Positions 8,448 to 18,288 are shown, counted from the stretch's first letter. The stretch is 64,000 nt of DNA from Fidelibacterota bacterium (GCA_022563775.1 JADFMS010000001.1:3312-67311), one strand, 5' to 3'. The notes: generated by a model not told the origin, from the letters alone. Numbers and translations are program-made.

Positions 8448-10628
8448 TTAAGAGAGTATTTCTAATTTTGCATATCCTGCCAATAGTTTCTTGACACCCT
8501 TATCTCCGAAATCCACTACAATTTTGAAATCGCCATGGTCAGGCGAGACCTCAAGAACTCTTCCTTTACCAAAGAGTTTATGAGAGACAAGACTACCCTC
8601 TAAAAATGGACTCTTGCCATTTTTCTTTCGGGACTTTCTCGGCTTAGCCCTGCCCGCCTTCGGTGAGCGTCGTTCACCGAACGCACTCCGCGAAGGTTCA
8701 ATGATCTCGAGATTTTGTTCACCAATCTCTGATAAAAAAGGAGAATCGTTGCATAAGATAAATTCTTTATATAATCGTCTCGTGGAAGAGGACAATAAAT
8801 AAAGTTTTTGTTCTGCTCGTGTCATCCCGACATAAAAAAGCCTTCTCTCCTCCTCTGCCTTACTGGAATCTTCATCAACTTCGTCATCCCGTCTAAGTGG
8901 CAGGAGTCCATCTACACAGCCTGAAATGAATACAACCGGGAATTCCAATCCCTTAGCCGAATGGAGAGTCATCAGCGTAACCGCATTTGCCTTATTATCC
9001 CAATTATCGATATCCGAGACGAGAGAAACATTTTCCATGAACTCCTGAAGTCCCGCGCCGGGATTAGCCTCACAATATTCTGATACGCTGTTAAAAAGTT
9101 CCTCGATGTTCTTCTTTCTTTGCAGCGATTCTTCCGTCCCTTCCTCTTTCATCAGTTTTCTGAAACCCAACTCATCATCCAATACTCTGATCAATTCTTC
9201 AAGAGGAAGTTCCTTATGAAGCTCAATATATTTATTTATCAGCTTCATAAAATCGGTCAACACTTTTTTCTGCTTAACGCCAATATCTATTTCTTCTGTT
9301 CTATCGAGAGCCTCCCAGAACAGCAACCTTTTTTCCAATGCGAACTCTTTTATTTTAGAGATCGTGACATTTCCAATTCCACGTGGAGGATAATTGATAA
9401 CTCTCTTCAAGCTTATTGAATCGTTCTGGTTCAAAATCAGACGTAAATAGCTCAGGAAATCCTTGACCTCTTTCCGGTCATAGAACTTCACACCTCCGAT
9501 TATAACGTATGCTATTCCTTCACGTCGGAGTGAATCTTCAATTAATCGACTTTGCGCATTCGTTCTATAAAGGACGGCGAAATCCTTAAACGCTCTTTTC
9601 TCTTCAAATATCTCTTTCTGCATGTAAGACAAAATATTATCCGCTTCACCTCTATCGTCGGGTGATTTAAGCAGGGTAACTTTGCTGCCGTCCTTCGTTT
9701 CTGTCCAGAGGCGTTTTGATTTTCTTTTTTTGTTATTTTTAACAACTCTGTACGCAGCATTTAAAATTTGAGGAGTTGACCTATAATTCTGTTCTAATTT
9801 ATAAACTTTAGTGCCGGGAAAATACTTCTCAAACCCAAGTATATTTGATATATCGGCTCCTCGCCATCCGTATATTGACTGGTCGTCATCCCCGACGACA
9901 CAAAGATTCTTACTTTCGCCCGTTAGATGAAGAAGAAATTCAAATTGGGCTTTATTTGTATCTTGAAATTCATCCACGAGAATGTATCTGTATTTGTTTT
10001 TATATTTATCTTTTATATCTGAATGTTTGGCGAAAATTTCCAACGGCTTCAACAATAGATCGTCAAAATCCAATGCCGAAGCCTGAGTTAGAATCGAAAT
10101 GTATCCTGAAAAAACCTCTGCTGCCAGCTCGTTGAAATAACCCCCTTGTTTCGCTACATCCTGTGGACCCAACATACTGTTTTTGGAACGGCTGATCAGA
10201 GATCTGAACAGACGCGGATTCGTGTCTTTCTTGTCAATCCCCAGATCGTCCATCACTTCTTTGATGGCGGTCAGTTGATCGGTGCTGTCGTAAATGCTGA
10301 AGTTTCTCGGTAAACCGATAGATTCGCTCTCTTGCCTAATAACCAATGCGCAGGTTGAATGAAATGTGCCGATTTGAACTTTCCCTGATTTGCTTCCAAG
10401 CAATTCCGCGGTACGCTCCCGCATCTCTCCGGCGGCTTTATTAGTGAATGTTACGGCAAGTATGTTCCCCGGGTCTATTCCCGCTTCGTTTATTAGATAC
10501 CCTATCCTGTGAGTCAGCACTCTTGTCTTACCGCTTCCGGCACCCGCAAGAATCAGTATCGGACCATCAACGGTTGTAGCGGCTGCTAATTGTTCAGGGT
10601 TCAAAATGCTTTTGAGCTGTTCTGTCAT
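8448..10628 (-). CDS. pcrA: UvrD/PcrA-type superfamily 1 DNA helicase
   Basis: 726 residues, the usual PcrA length. Q motif and Walker A (GAGSGKTR, 29-36), Walker B (VDEFQDT), QSIYGWRGAD, the LEQNYRS motif, TLHSAKGLEFPVVF, and VGMTRAEQKLYL are all present. The C-terminal about 50 residues (from LEGSLVSHKLFGKG) form the Tudor-like RNA-polymerase-binding domain of PcrA. It unwinds DNA 3' to 5' in repair and replication-transcription conflict. The linker between core and tail contains a DNA palindrome (8657-8696) encoding SAFGERRSPKAG, which looks like an inserted element. Overlaps mltG by 4 bp. Confidence 0.95.
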   Translation of the reverse strand: MTEQLKSILNPEQLAAATTVDGPILILAGAGSGKTRVLTHRIGYLINEAGIDPGNILAVTFTNKAAGEMRERTAELLGSKSGKVQIGTFHSTCALVIRQESESIGLPRNFSIYDSTDQLTAIKEVMDDLGIDKKDTNPRLFRSLISRSKNSMLGPQDVAKQGGYFNELAAEVFSGYISILTQASALDFDDLLLKPLEIFAKHSDIKDKYKNKYRYILVDEFQDTNKAQFEFLLHLTGESKNLCVVGDDDQSIYGWRGADISNILGFEKYFPGTKVYKLEQNYRSTPQILNAAYRVVKNNKKRKSKRLWTETKDGSKVTLLKSPDDRGEADNILSYMQKEIFEEKRAFKDFAVLYRTNAQSRLIEDSLRREGIAYVIIGGVKFYDRKEVKDFLSYLRLILNQNDSISLKRVINYPPRGIGNVTISKIKEFALEKRLLFWEALDRTEEIDIGVKQKKVLTDFMKLINKYIELHKELPLEELIRVLDDELGFRKLMKEEGTEESLQRKKNIEELFNSVSEYCEANPGAGLQEFMENVSLVSDIDNWDNKANAVTLMTLHSAKGLEFPVVFISGCVDGLLPLRRDDEVDEDSSKAEEERRLFYVGMTRAEQKLYLLSSSTRRLYKEFILCNDSPFLSEIGEQNLEIIEPSRSAFGERRSPKAGRAKPRKSRKKNGKSPFLEGSLVSHKLFGKGRVLEVSPDHGDFKIVVDFGDKGVKKLLAGYAKLEILS
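8657..8696. repeat. Palindromic element inside pcrA
   Basis: 40 bp with an 8-bp perfect stem TTCGGTGA/TCACCGAA (8659-8666 with 8674-8681) and an alternative outer pairing CCTTCG/CGAAGG (8657-8662 with 8691-8696). Because of the symmetry, both strands encode AFGERRSP. It sits in frame in the disordered linker of the helicase, where an insert would be tolerated, like the palindromic elements known in Rickettsia genes. Only one copy is seen in the window. Confidence 0.55.
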
Positions 10629-11701
10629 TCTACGCTGTTATTCCTCAATTGTTTGTCGTAGTCTCTGCGTAATTTTTGAAGTTTCTGTTTAGCGCGATTA
10701 TGCTCCTCAAGCGTACTCGTAAAAGTATGGTATCCGTCTCCTGTAGCAACGAAATAGATGTACTCGGTCTCGGCAGGCCATAATGCCGCCCGGATGGATG
10801 CTAATCCGGGACTGCCGATCGGTCCCGGTGGTAATCCACTGTGACGATAAGTATTATACGGTGACTTGATGAACAGATCCTTTTTTGACAATCTACGCGG
10901 TCCGTCGGGGAGAAGGAATTGTATTGTGGGGTCTGCCTGGAGCCTCATGTTTTTGTCCAACCTGTTGTGATATACAGAGGAAACAACAGGTCGCTCCTGG
11001 TCGTGAATAGATTCCCCTTCTATTATAGACGCAAGTGTTATCACTTCGTTCAGTGTCATAGACAGCTCATCCGCGCGTTTTCTTTCTTCCGGTCCGAATT
11101 TTTCGATAAACTGTCTTACCATCCACCTGATCATCATTTTTTCACTCATACCGTAAGTAAAATGATAGGTCTCGGGGAAAAGGTACCCCTCTAAATCAGT
11201 TGCATCAATACCCAGATCAGCTATGAAGGCAGAGTCAGCTATTAGCGAGTGAAAGCGTTGTTTATTTATCTTTAACTCCTTTCGAAGTTCATCCGCAATT
11301 TTACGGGAATTCCATCCCTCTAATACGGTAATCACTACAGGTTCGACCTCACCGGATGTTATCAAAGTAAAAACATCAAACAGAGTTGAGCCTGATCGCA
11401 AACGATACTTCCCCGTCCTTATCATCCTTTGAATTCCGAGCATCTTGCCGGACCGTATCACCTCTCTCTTTGAATCTGCAATACCAAGCAGCACTAAACT
11501 ATCCGCCACCTGCCTCAAACTCGCTCCCATCGGTATCGTAAGTATATAAATACCATCACTGTTTTCGGGGATTTGAACACCTGTCATTATTACTACATAA
11601 AGAAGAAAAACGGAGAAAAGAATCACACCCACTCCGATAATAGCATAAACCTTTATGTTCAGTTTTTTATCCAATTTTACTTCCATGATACGAAATGACA
11701 T
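10625..11701 (-). CDS. mltG: Endolytic murein transglycosylase MltG
   Basis: About 358 residues from ATG 11701 (a TTG at 11710 is also possible). One N-terminal membrane anchor (VYAIIGVGVILFSVFLLYVVIM), a LysM-like region, then the YceG/MltG catalytic domain with LEGYLFPETYHF carrying the catalytic Glu, ASIIEGE, and the conserved SPYNTYRHSGLPPGPIGSPG signature. Cleaves nascent peptidoglycan strands on the periplasmic face of the inner membrane and so sets glycan length. The 3' end overlaps the pcrA start by 4 bp, implying coupled translation. Confidence 0.95.
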   Translation of the reverse strand: MSFRIMEVKLDKKLNIKVYAIIGVGVILFSVFLLYVVIMTGVQIPENSDGIYILTIPMGASLRQVADSLVLLGIADSKREVIRSGKMLGIQRMIRTGKYRLRSGSTLFDVFTLITSGEVEPVVITVLEGWNSRKIADELRKELKINKQRFHSLIADSAFIADLGIDATDLEGYLFPETYHFTYGMSEKMMIRWMVRQFIEKFGPEERKRADELSMTLNEVITLASIIEGESIHDQERPVVSSVYHNRLDKNMRLQADPTIQFLLPDGPRRLSKKDLFIKSPYNTYRHSGLPPGPIGSPGLASIRAALWPAETEYIYFVATGDGYHTFTSTLEEHNRAKQKLQKLRRDYDKQLRNNSVE

Positions 11702-11779
11702 ACCGGTCAATTTAAAAATATCACGCTCTCAAGTCAATCCCTTTGTAGCGGTTCAATAAGAAAATGATAGCTAAATAAA

Positions 11780-11803
11780 AAACGGAGCAGAAGCACTCCG
11801 TTT
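11780..11803 (-). terminator. Rho-independent terminator after the Omp85-like gene
   Basis: Stem AAACGGAG/CTCCGTTT (11780-11787 with 11796-11803), 8-nt loop, followed on the minus strand by a T-rich run. It lies 32 bp beyond the stop of the outer-membrane barrel gene and separates it from mltG-pcrA. Confidence 0.8.
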
Positions 11804-11835
11804 AGTCTTTAAGCCTTTTAGGTAATATAAATTAG

Positions 11836-12999
11836 TTAAAACATCTTATTGAGTCTCATGGTAATTACAATTTCCCTTTCATCTTCAGGTCCGTCAAGAG
11901 GTTTAGCTAAATTGACCCTGAAGCCCTCATCTTTAGAACCGATTCCCACGCCGATATTCCGGTTGAAATCTGATAGGCCGGGAAGGTCTCTCCTATCACT
12001 CCACACTACCCCTGCATCCATGAAAAAAGCGATCAGATAATCGTCAATTATCGGCAGGAGTTCCAATCCGTCTATATCCTTTCCATCTGTTGTATATTCC
12101 ACATTTATCAATGCCATTTTATCGCCGTTCTGAAACTCTTTATACTCGTAGCCTCTCAAAGTTCCTATACCGCCGAGGTCGAATTTTTTCTGCACCGGCA
12201 CGCTCCCGTTTGTGGTTCCATAACGTAATCTGATATTCAGATCGTCGTTTCTTCCAAGCGGTTGATATCTGCTTAAGCTGATGAGGTATCGTTCATAACT
12301 CGGCATCTCATCATCGAAGAGACTGCTGTTCCATTCAGCCTGAAGCTCGGCATCCCAATTTCTCAGCGACCTTGAGTTCCCTGTTTGAACGACAAGATAT
12401 GTATTCTTGAAAGTACCCTCCATCACCGGAGGGTTCTCTCTGAATTCTACGCTTTGTCTGAATAGCGACCAATCTTTCTCAACGGACATATCGACATGCT
12501 TTTCTTCCACATATCCGCCTTCAATTTTTAGGAACCTTCCAATATTCTGTATTCCATAAACCGAACTTCCGTTCTTTCGATAATAATCGAGATAATCTTC
12601 ATGGAACAGCAGAGCAGTCAGGCTGTTTTCATTTCTTGGAATTACCCACAGATCTTCGCTGTATGTCAAATCAAACACTTCAACCCCAAGTTCGAAACTG
12701 TTTCTGCCGAAAAATTTTCTTGTCAGACCGGCTTTGTAACTTGACTTGTCGTTGGACAACCCATAGCCCCAAAATCCATAAAAAGTGAGCCTGCTATCCA
12801 TTCCATAAGAGTCCTTAAACTCCTTTGGCACTCCAAAACCGAAGAAGAATCCTTCTACTCTGTTATAGGAAAACATGAAAGGCTCGTTTTCAAATTCATC
12901 ATCCATTTCCCACTCAAAATCATACCTATTACCGGCTTTAAGGTCACTTATTCCGATAACCATTACCAGCATTATTGAAACAGCAAAAATATTTTTCAT
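11836..12999 (-). CDS. Outer-membrane beta-barrel protein, Omp85/BamA-like barrel without POTRA domains
   Basis: 387 residues with a signal peptide (1-22, ...ISDLKA-G). The body alternates hydrophobic and polar residues, rich in Tyr/Phe and Gly, as expected for transmembrane beta-strands. Residues near 275-287 (LGGIGTLRGYEY) match the conserved (V/L)RG(F/Y) loop-6 motif of Omp85-family barrels, and the last strand ends in Phe (MRLNKMF). No POTRA repeats precede the barrel, so it is not BamA itself; a surface-antigen (D15)-type or patatin-associated-type barrel is more likely. It is monocistronic: own terminator below and a 60-bp gap to rsmA. Confidence 0.8.
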   Translation of the reverse strand: MKNIFAVSIMLVMVIGISDLKAGNRYDFEWEMDDEFENEPFMFSYNRVEGFFFGFGVPKEFKDSYGMDSRLTFYGFWGYGLSNDKSSYKAGLTRKFFGRNSFELGVEVFDLTYSEDLWVIPRNENSLTALLFHEDYLDYYRKNGSSVYGIQNIGRFLKIEGGYVEEKHVDMSVEKDWSLFRQSVEFRENPPVMEGTFKNTYLVVQTGNSRSLRNWDAELQAEWNSSLFDDEMPSYERYLISLSRYQPLGRNDDLNIRLRYGTTNGSVPVQKKFDLGGIGTLRGYEYKEFQNGDKMALINVEYTTDGKDIDGLELLPIIDDYLIAFFMDAGVVWSDRRDLPGLSDFNRNIGVGIGSKDEGFRVNLAKPLDGPEDEREIVITMRLNKMF

Positions 13000-13059
13000 A
13001 ATTTTAATTCCCTATTTTCTGCAAAATTCTGTGCTGATTTTCATATATAATTAGATACG

Positions 13060-13908
13060 TTATGACCCTAATTTTGTTCCACCATCGACGTTGATTTCTT
13101 TTTCCTTCCATTCTTTTACGGCATTACTGATTTCAATAAATCCTTTAACATCGAGTGTCTCCGGTCTGCGTGTAAGATCAAATCCCCGCTCTTCTAAATA
13201 ACTAACACAATCTCCAACTCCCTTAAGGCTGTTTCGCAGCATTTTACGCCTTTTCCCGAAGGTTGTTCGAATGACCTGTTTGAGCAGATTAAGGTCAGTG
13301 ATACCATCCGGAAGTTTTTCTCTTAGTGTCAATTTTATGGCGGATGACTCTACTTTCGGTTTCGGATTGAAAACTCCACGTGAGATATTGAACAGTTTTT
13401 CGCTCTCGGAAAAGAGCGAAGTATAGACTGACAGAATACCGTAACTTTTACTTCCGGGTGGACTCAACAGTCTGTCTGCGACTTCTTTTTGAAGGGTTGC
13501 CGTTAAAGTTTCAACACTTTTGAAATGATCGAAAACATGAATCAATATTTGACTTGTTATATGATATGGAATATTTCCGATCAGCTTCAACTTTTTATCG
13601 GATCTTTTCGCCAAATCGGAGATATCAAAAGTCAAAAAATCATGATGTATTATCTCAAAGCGATCTTCATCGGCAAATTCTTCCCGGAGATATTCCACAA
13701 GTCGTTCATCTATCTCTACTGCGGTAACCTTTTTTGCTACTTTCAGGATCTCCCTTGATAAGAAACCGGTTCCGGGTCCTATCTCCAAAACTTCGTCACC
13801 CTTTCTAATCCCGGAATTCTCAACAATTTTTCGAGCAACGTTTCTGTCCATCATAAAATTTTGACCGAGACTTTTCTTATGATGGAATTCCTTATCCATT
13901 ATTGTCAT
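13060..13908 (-). CDS. rsmA: 16S rRNA dimethyladenosine transferase RsmA (KsgA)
   Basis: 282 residues. KKSLGQNFMMD at the N-terminus, SAM-binding motif EIGPGTGFLSREIL, acidic ribose-binding EIDERL, catalytic NIPYHITSQIL and the C-terminal helical domain with FGKRRKMLRNSLK are all typical. Dimethylates two adjacent adenosines in helix 45 of 16S rRNA. It overlaps the tatD end by 17 bp. ATG 13908 or the internal ATG at 13899 (MDKEFHHKK) could be the start; both keep the conserved domain. Confidence 0.96.
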   Translation of the reverse strand: MTIMDKEFHHKKSLGQNFMMDRNVARKIVENSGIRKGDEVLEIGPGTGFLSREILKVAKKVTAVEIDERLVEYLREEFADEDRFEIIHHDFLTFDISDLAKRSDKKLKLIGNIPYHITSQILIHVFDHFKSVETLTATLQKEVADRLLSPPGSKSYGILSVYTSLFSESEKLFNISRGVFNPKPKVESSAIKLTLREKLPDGITDLNLLKQVIRTTFGKRRKMLRNSLKGVGDCVSYLEERGFDLTRRPETLDVKGFIEISNAVKEWKEKEINVDGGTKLGS

Positions 13909-14665
13909 TCATTCCTTCAAACAGGCGTAAACAGTTTTGGGTAGTCAGATCGGAAACTTCCTCATATGAAACCTCTCTCAATTCGGCTATCCTCTTTGCT
14001 ATAATTTCGACATAAGCGGGTTCATTTCTCTTGCCTCTATGTGGCGCCGGTGTCATATACGGTCCGTCAGTTTCCACAAGCAACCGGTCATCAGGCACCA
14101 TTTTTATGACGTTTTCAAGTTCCTTTATCCCGAATGTGGCAATACCGGTAAAACCAAGATAAAAGCCCATAGACAAAAGCTTTTCAGCGAATCCAACACT
14201 TCCCGTATAACAGTGTATCACTCCGTTAAAATAATCTCCGGCTCTAAGACAATTCTCCATTTCTTCATCGGAATCTCTGTTATGAATTATCATAGGTAAG
14301 TTCTTCTCTTTTGCTAATTTGATCTGAGCGTTGAAAATTGATAGCTGCGATTCTACCTCGGAATAATTCTTGTTGAAATCCAATCCTATCTCTCCGATTG
14401 CAACGACAACGTCTTCTGATAAAAGGACACTCAGTGAATCCAAATAACCGTTAGGAGCAGAGTCCGAATCATGCGGATGGACACCTGCCGCCGCATAAAC
14501 TCCACCATGATTTTGGGCAATTTCGATGCAGTTTTTACTTGATTCAACTGTAGTACCGGGTGTGAGCAACTTATTTACGCCTGCCTCTTTGGCGCGAAGC
14601 AGAAGCTCGTCTAAATCTTGCGAGTAGACTCCTGAGTCCAGATGTATATGAGAATCTATCAGCAT
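13892..14665 (-). CDS. tatD: TatD-family metal-dependent deoxyribonuclease/hydrolase
   Basis: 257 residues. TIM-barrel amidohydrolase-type fold with DSHIHLD at the start, GVHPHD, AIGEIGLDF, IIHNRDSDEE, IHCYTG and LVETDGPYMTP, which supply the two-metal site (His, His, Glu, His, His, Asp). Family members are 3'-5' DNases/RNases in repair and nucleotide turnover. Located between metG and rsmA, a common bacterial order (metG-tatD-rsmA). Confidence 0.94.
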   Translation of the reverse strand: MLIDSHIHLDSGVYSQDLDELLLRAKEAGVNKLLTPGTTVESSKNCIEIAQNHGGVYAAAGVHPHDSDSAPNGYLDSLSVLLSEDVVVAIGEIGLDFNKNYSEVESQLSIFNAQIKLAKEKNLPMIIHNRDSDEEMENCLRAGDYFNGVIHCYTGSVGFAEKLLSMGFYLGFTGIATFGIKELENVIKMVPDDRLLVETDGPYMTPAPHRGKRNEPAYVEIIAKRIAELREVSYEEVSDLTTQNCLRLFEGMNDNNG

Positions 14666-14692
14666 TAATTAGAGGATTTAGATGTTACTACT

Positions 14693-16366
14693 TTAAGAAC
14701 CGTTCAATTTCCGCTCTTGCTCTTCTATCTGTTCATCTTCTATCTTCTCAAATAACAGTTCGGGAGTGTTTAGACCATGACCTGCTTTCAGATCGTTAAC
14801 TCCTGCTTGCTCCCAGTTGAGAGTTTCAGATAAGTTCAAAATGTTCCAAATTTTTTCTGATGTGAACGGAATTATCGGAGCGGCAATAACCGCAAGAGTC
14901 TTGATAGATTGTAAACTTATGTTCAATGTTGTCGCGCATCTCTCATCATCGCTTTTTCGCGTAACCCACGGTTCATTTTCGTTAAAGTATTTGTTTCCTG
15001 CCCTTGCGAGATCCATCATATGTTTGACGGCATCTCTGACCTTAAATCTGCTGAAAGCCTCTCCTGTCTTTAAAACGGCTTCTTCAATATGTGACAACAA
15101 CACTCCGTCACTTTCATTTAGCTCCGATTGCACCGGCACCTTGCCGTCAAAATACTTATGAACGAATGACAGAGTTCGATGAACGAAATTTCCCAGGATA
15201 TCAGCGAGCTCATTATTATTTTTAGATTGAAAATCCGCCCAACTGAAATCCGTATCTTTTCCTTCCGGCGCATTAGCGGCAAGGATGTATCGCAGCGGAT
15301 CGGGAGGGAATGCCTCAAGATATTCATGCAGCCAAACCGCATGATTTCTGCTGGTGGACAATTTGCTGCCTTTCAAGTTAAGAAATTCGTTTGCCGGAAT
15401 AGCATCTTCAAGTACATAACCGCCGTAACCCATCAACATCGCCGGAAACATAAGAGCATGGAAATAGATATTATCCTTTCCTATAAAATGAATTAAACGG
15501 CTGTCTTCACTCTTCCAATATTTTTCCCATAATGATGGATCGCCCTTTTTCTCCGCCCATTCCTTTGTCGCCGATATGTACCCTAACACGGCTTCGAACC
15601 ACACATATATTTTCTTTCCTTCAGCTTCTTCCAATGGAACCGGTATCCCCCAATCAAGATCCCGCGTTACAGCCCGTTCTTCCAAACCTTCATCCAACCA
15701 TCCCTTACAGTAGTTGATGACATTATTTTTCCAATCTTTTCGCGTATCGATGAATTCCTTTAGGCTATCCTGAAATTCATTGAATTTCATATACCAATGT
15801 GTAGTTTTTCTTAAGACGGGTGTCTTACCGCTGAGCTGACTAATGGGGTTTTTCAGCTCCACCGCTTCATACCACTTTCCGCAAACTTCACATTGGTCAC
15901 CCTTAGCGCCTTCATGCCCGCATTCCGGACAGTCGCCCGTAACGTATCTGTCAGGCAGGAACATGTTCTTTTCGGGATCATACCATTGCTCCGATTCGCG
16001 TTTTACAAGATAATCTTTTTCCAAGAATTTCAGAAAGAAATCCTGCGCTGTCTCCGTATGAATAGGATTTGATGTACGCGAAAAATTATCGAAACTAATC
16101 CCCAATTTTTCAAAGCTATCTTTTATTAACGGGTAGAAATGATCGACAACATCCTGAGGAGATTTACCCTCCTTTTCGGCGGAAATGGTTATCGGAACTC
16201 CGTATTCATCCGTACCGCAGATATAAACAATATCGTCACCTTTAAGTCGACTGTACCGGACGAAGATATCGCCCGGCAGATATGCTCCTGCGATTTGACC
16301 GATGTGTAGAGGACCGTTTGCGTACGGAAGCGCGGATGTCACTAAGGTTCTTTTGAATTCCCCCAT
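14693..16366 (-). CDS. metG: Methionyl-tRNA synthetase
   Basis: 557 residues, class I synthetase. The HIGH box reads HIGQ (residues 21-24), a four-Cys zinc knuckle (CPECGHEG...CEVCGKWY) is present, and the KMSKS loop reads KLSTS. The KLSTSRNHAVW form is usual in Bacteroidetes-type MetG. The anticodon-binding domain is complete, but the C-terminal EMAP/Trbp111 tRNA-binding domain of many MetG enzymes is absent; the protein ends shortly after the anticodon domain. Charges initiator and elongator tRNA-Met. Confidence 0.96.
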   Translation of the reverse strand: MGEFKRTLVTSALPYANGPLHIGQIAGAYLPGDIFVRYSRLKGDDIVYICGTDEYGVPITISAEKEGKSPQDVVDHFYPLIKDSFEKLGISFDNFSRTSNPIHTETAQDFFLKFLEKDYLVKRESEQWYDPEKNMFLPDRYVTGDCPECGHEGAKGDQCEVCGKWYEAVELKNPISQLSGKTPVLRKTTHWYMKFNEFQDSLKEFIDTRKDWKNNVINYCKGWLDEGLEERAVTRDLDWGIPVPLEEAEGKKIYVWFEAVLGYISATKEWAEKKGDPSLWEKYWKSEDSRLIHFIGKDNIYFHALMFPAMLMGYGGYVLEDAIPANEFLNLKGSKLSTSRNHAVWLHEYLEAFPPDPLRYILAANAPEGKDTDFSWADFQSKNNNELADILGNFVHRTLSFVHKYFDGKVPVQSELNESDGVLLSHIEEAVLKTGEAFSRFKVRDAVKHMMDLARAGNKYFNENEPWVTRKSDDERCATTLNISLQSIKTLAVIAAPIIPFTSEKIWNILNLSETLNWEQAGVNDLKAGHGLNTPELLFEKIEDEQIEEQERKLNGS

Positions 16367-16370
16367 TGAT

Positions 16371-17186
16371 CTAATTGGCGCTCACTGCTGAGAATTTACT
16401 GTTAAATTCATCAATCTTAACAGCCTCCCACTCTTCAGTTGGATATCTTATGTAAATAAGTTCACGAAAAATATCGACTTTTGCCACCTCTACTACTCCT
16501 TTGTCAGATCTGATCTTAGTTCCTACTTTCGGGAAATGATTCATCGCATCGCTATAAAAATCGTGCTCAAATCGAAGGCAGCATTTCAATCGTCCGCAAA
16601 CTCCCGCAAGCCGTGACGGATTTATCGGTAACGCCTGTACTTTAGCCATCTGAGTATTTATCGGCTCAAATTTCGGCATCCATGATGAGCAGCAAAGCCT
16701 TAGACCGCAAACACCGCATCCGTCATGACGTTTCGCTTCGTCTCTCGGACCTATTTGCCTTAGTTCGATTCGGGTTCTGTACTCACCGGCAAGAGTCTTC
16801 ACCAATTCCCTGAAATCAATACGTTCATCCGCAGTAAAATAGAATGTAAGTTTTTTTCCGTCTATCTGATATTCAACATCCGTTATCTTCATGTCAAGCC
16901 CGTGCTTTTGTACTTTTTTCAAACTGTTCTCATAGGCTTTAACCTCCCGTTCCCGATTTTTATGAAGCTTTTTTATGTCCTCAGCGCTGCCTTTTCTAAG
17001 GATGCTACGATTTTTTTTAACAAGCTTTTTATCTATGCTGAGATTTCTTTGAGTAATTACGCCCATATTTTCGCCCTTTTCCACCTCAACCACGGCATAA
17101 TCCCCGATTGCGAACGGTAATTCAAGAGCGTTATGGTAAAATTCTCTCCGAGAGCCTTTAAACATTATACTAACGACGTTATCCAA
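16371..17186 (-). CDS. ricT: PSP1-domain protein (RicT/YaaT-like)
   Basis: 271 residues. The C-terminal PSP1 domain carries the conserved Cys set CGVCGLRLCC...GVCGRLKCCLRFE. In Bacillus, RicT joins RicA and RicF in a complex with Fe-S clusters that promotes RNase Y processing; in other phyla it is near-universal beside holB and metG, with role less clear. Here it lies between holB (5-bp gap) and metG (4-bp gap). The gene symbol follows the family name. Confidence 0.9.
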   Translation of the reverse strand: MDNVVSIMFKGSRREFYHNALELPFAIGDYAVVEVEKGENMGVITQRNLSIDKKLVKKNRSILRKGSAEDIKKLHKNREREVKAYENSLKKVQKHGLDMKITDVEYQIDGKKLTFYFTADERIDFRELVKTLAGEYRTRIELRQIGPRDEAKRHDGCGVCGLRLCCSSWMPKFEPINTQMAKVQALPINPSRLAGVCGRLKCCLRFEHDFYSDAMNHFPKVGTKIRSDKGVVEVAKVDIFRELIYIRYPTEEWEAVKIDEFNSKFSAVSAN

Positions 17187-17191
17187 GACTG

Positions 17192-18286
17192 CTACCTTCT
17201 CTCCCCCTTATCATCGCTCAACTTCAAGAGCATGCGTGATTCAAACACCAATGCGGAAAAAATCATTGGAATATATATATTTCTCCCCACCAAATCAATT
17301 GCTTTGTCAAATTGCTCTGCTATTTTTGAGCCGGTAATTCGAGATATATCGGCAATCCCGCCTCCTAAAATTAATCTTAGAGCTATTTGGAAAATATCCG
17401 CCAATTTTTCCTTACCCTCTGATGACAGTTCCGTCAACTTTCGATTCACGGAGACAATATCTGAGGCTAACCCGGATCTGATGGCTGCCACCAATTCATC
17501 AGCAATTGCTGACCGTTCTTCAAATTCCCCTTCTTCCAACAACTTTAAAGCTTTTGAGATATCACCCTCAACAATCTTTGCAATAGTTCTTGCCTCTTCC
17601 GCCGGTTTTCCGAAACTAACGAGTTTCTCCGTAACTTGGTCATCTGTTAGTCCTTTTAGCTTAATTTCCTGACAACGTGAGCGAATTGTGGGGATCAAAG
17701 AATTTGGTTTGGATGTTGTCAGAAATATAAATGTATCCGAAGGAGGCTCTTCTAACAATTTTAAGAATGAGTTTGCAGACTCATCGTTCATCATCTCCAT
17801 CCTTGACAGAATGATAACCTTTTTACCCGGTTCAGCGCTTTTAAGATAGGCATTCTCTCTAAGATGGCGAATAGTGTCTATTCTTATAAATTTCGCCTTT
17901 GGAATTTCTATCCTGTGGTACGGATTTTCCGCTTTTTTTGTCATCTCAAACTGAATTATCTCTAAAACCTCTTCGCTCAAACCATAAAGCGGATCGGCGG
18001 ATTTGTTTTTGGAATCGCTTCTACTTTTCCCCCCGGGTAACGGAAACACAAATTGCACGTTAGGGTGCTCAAGCGAGCTGATACGCCTGCAAGATGAACA
18101 GCTTCCGCAAGCGCCGCTTTCTTCTTCGGGACAATTCAACAATTTTGCCATCTCGAGGGCAAGAAATTCTTTTCCTGAACCTGAGGGTCCTGAAATAAGA
18201 ATAGCGTGAGCAAGTATCTCTTTCTTCCAAGCGTCCGAAAGAAATTTTGTCCACTTTTCTTGCCCTATAATATCATCGAATGCCAT
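17192..18286 (-). CDS. holB: DNA polymerase III delta' subunit (HolB-like)
   Basis: 364 residues. AAA+ clamp-loader fold with P-loop GPSGSGKE, a Cys4 zinc site (C-x8-CxxCxxC), a Walker B-region helix VIILSRMEMM, and the SRC motif in IRSRCQEIKL. Part of the clamp loader that places the sliding clamp on DNA. The C-terminal collar domain is divergent, as is normal for delta'. Starts 2 bp after the EnvC-like gene, in the run holB-ricT-metG-tatD-rsmA. Confidence 0.92.
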   Translation of the reverse strand: MAFDDIIGQEKWTKFLSDAWKKEILAHAILISGPSGSGKEFLALEMAKLLNCPEEESGACGSCSSCRRISSLEHPNVQFVFPLPGGKSRSDSKNKSADPLYGLSEEVLEIIQFEMTKKAENPYHRIEIPKAKFIRIDTIRHLRENAYLKSAEPGKKVIILSRMEMMNDESANSFLKLLEEPPSDTFIFLTTSKPNSLIPTIRSRCQEIKLKGLTDDQVTEKLVSFGKPAEEARTIAKIVEGDISKALKLLEEGEFEERSAIADELVAAIRSGLASDIVSVNRKLTELSSEGKEKLADIFQIALRLILGGGIADISRITGSKIAEQFDKAIDLVGRNIYIPMIFSALVFESRMLLKLSDDKGERR

Positions 18287-18288
18287 CG

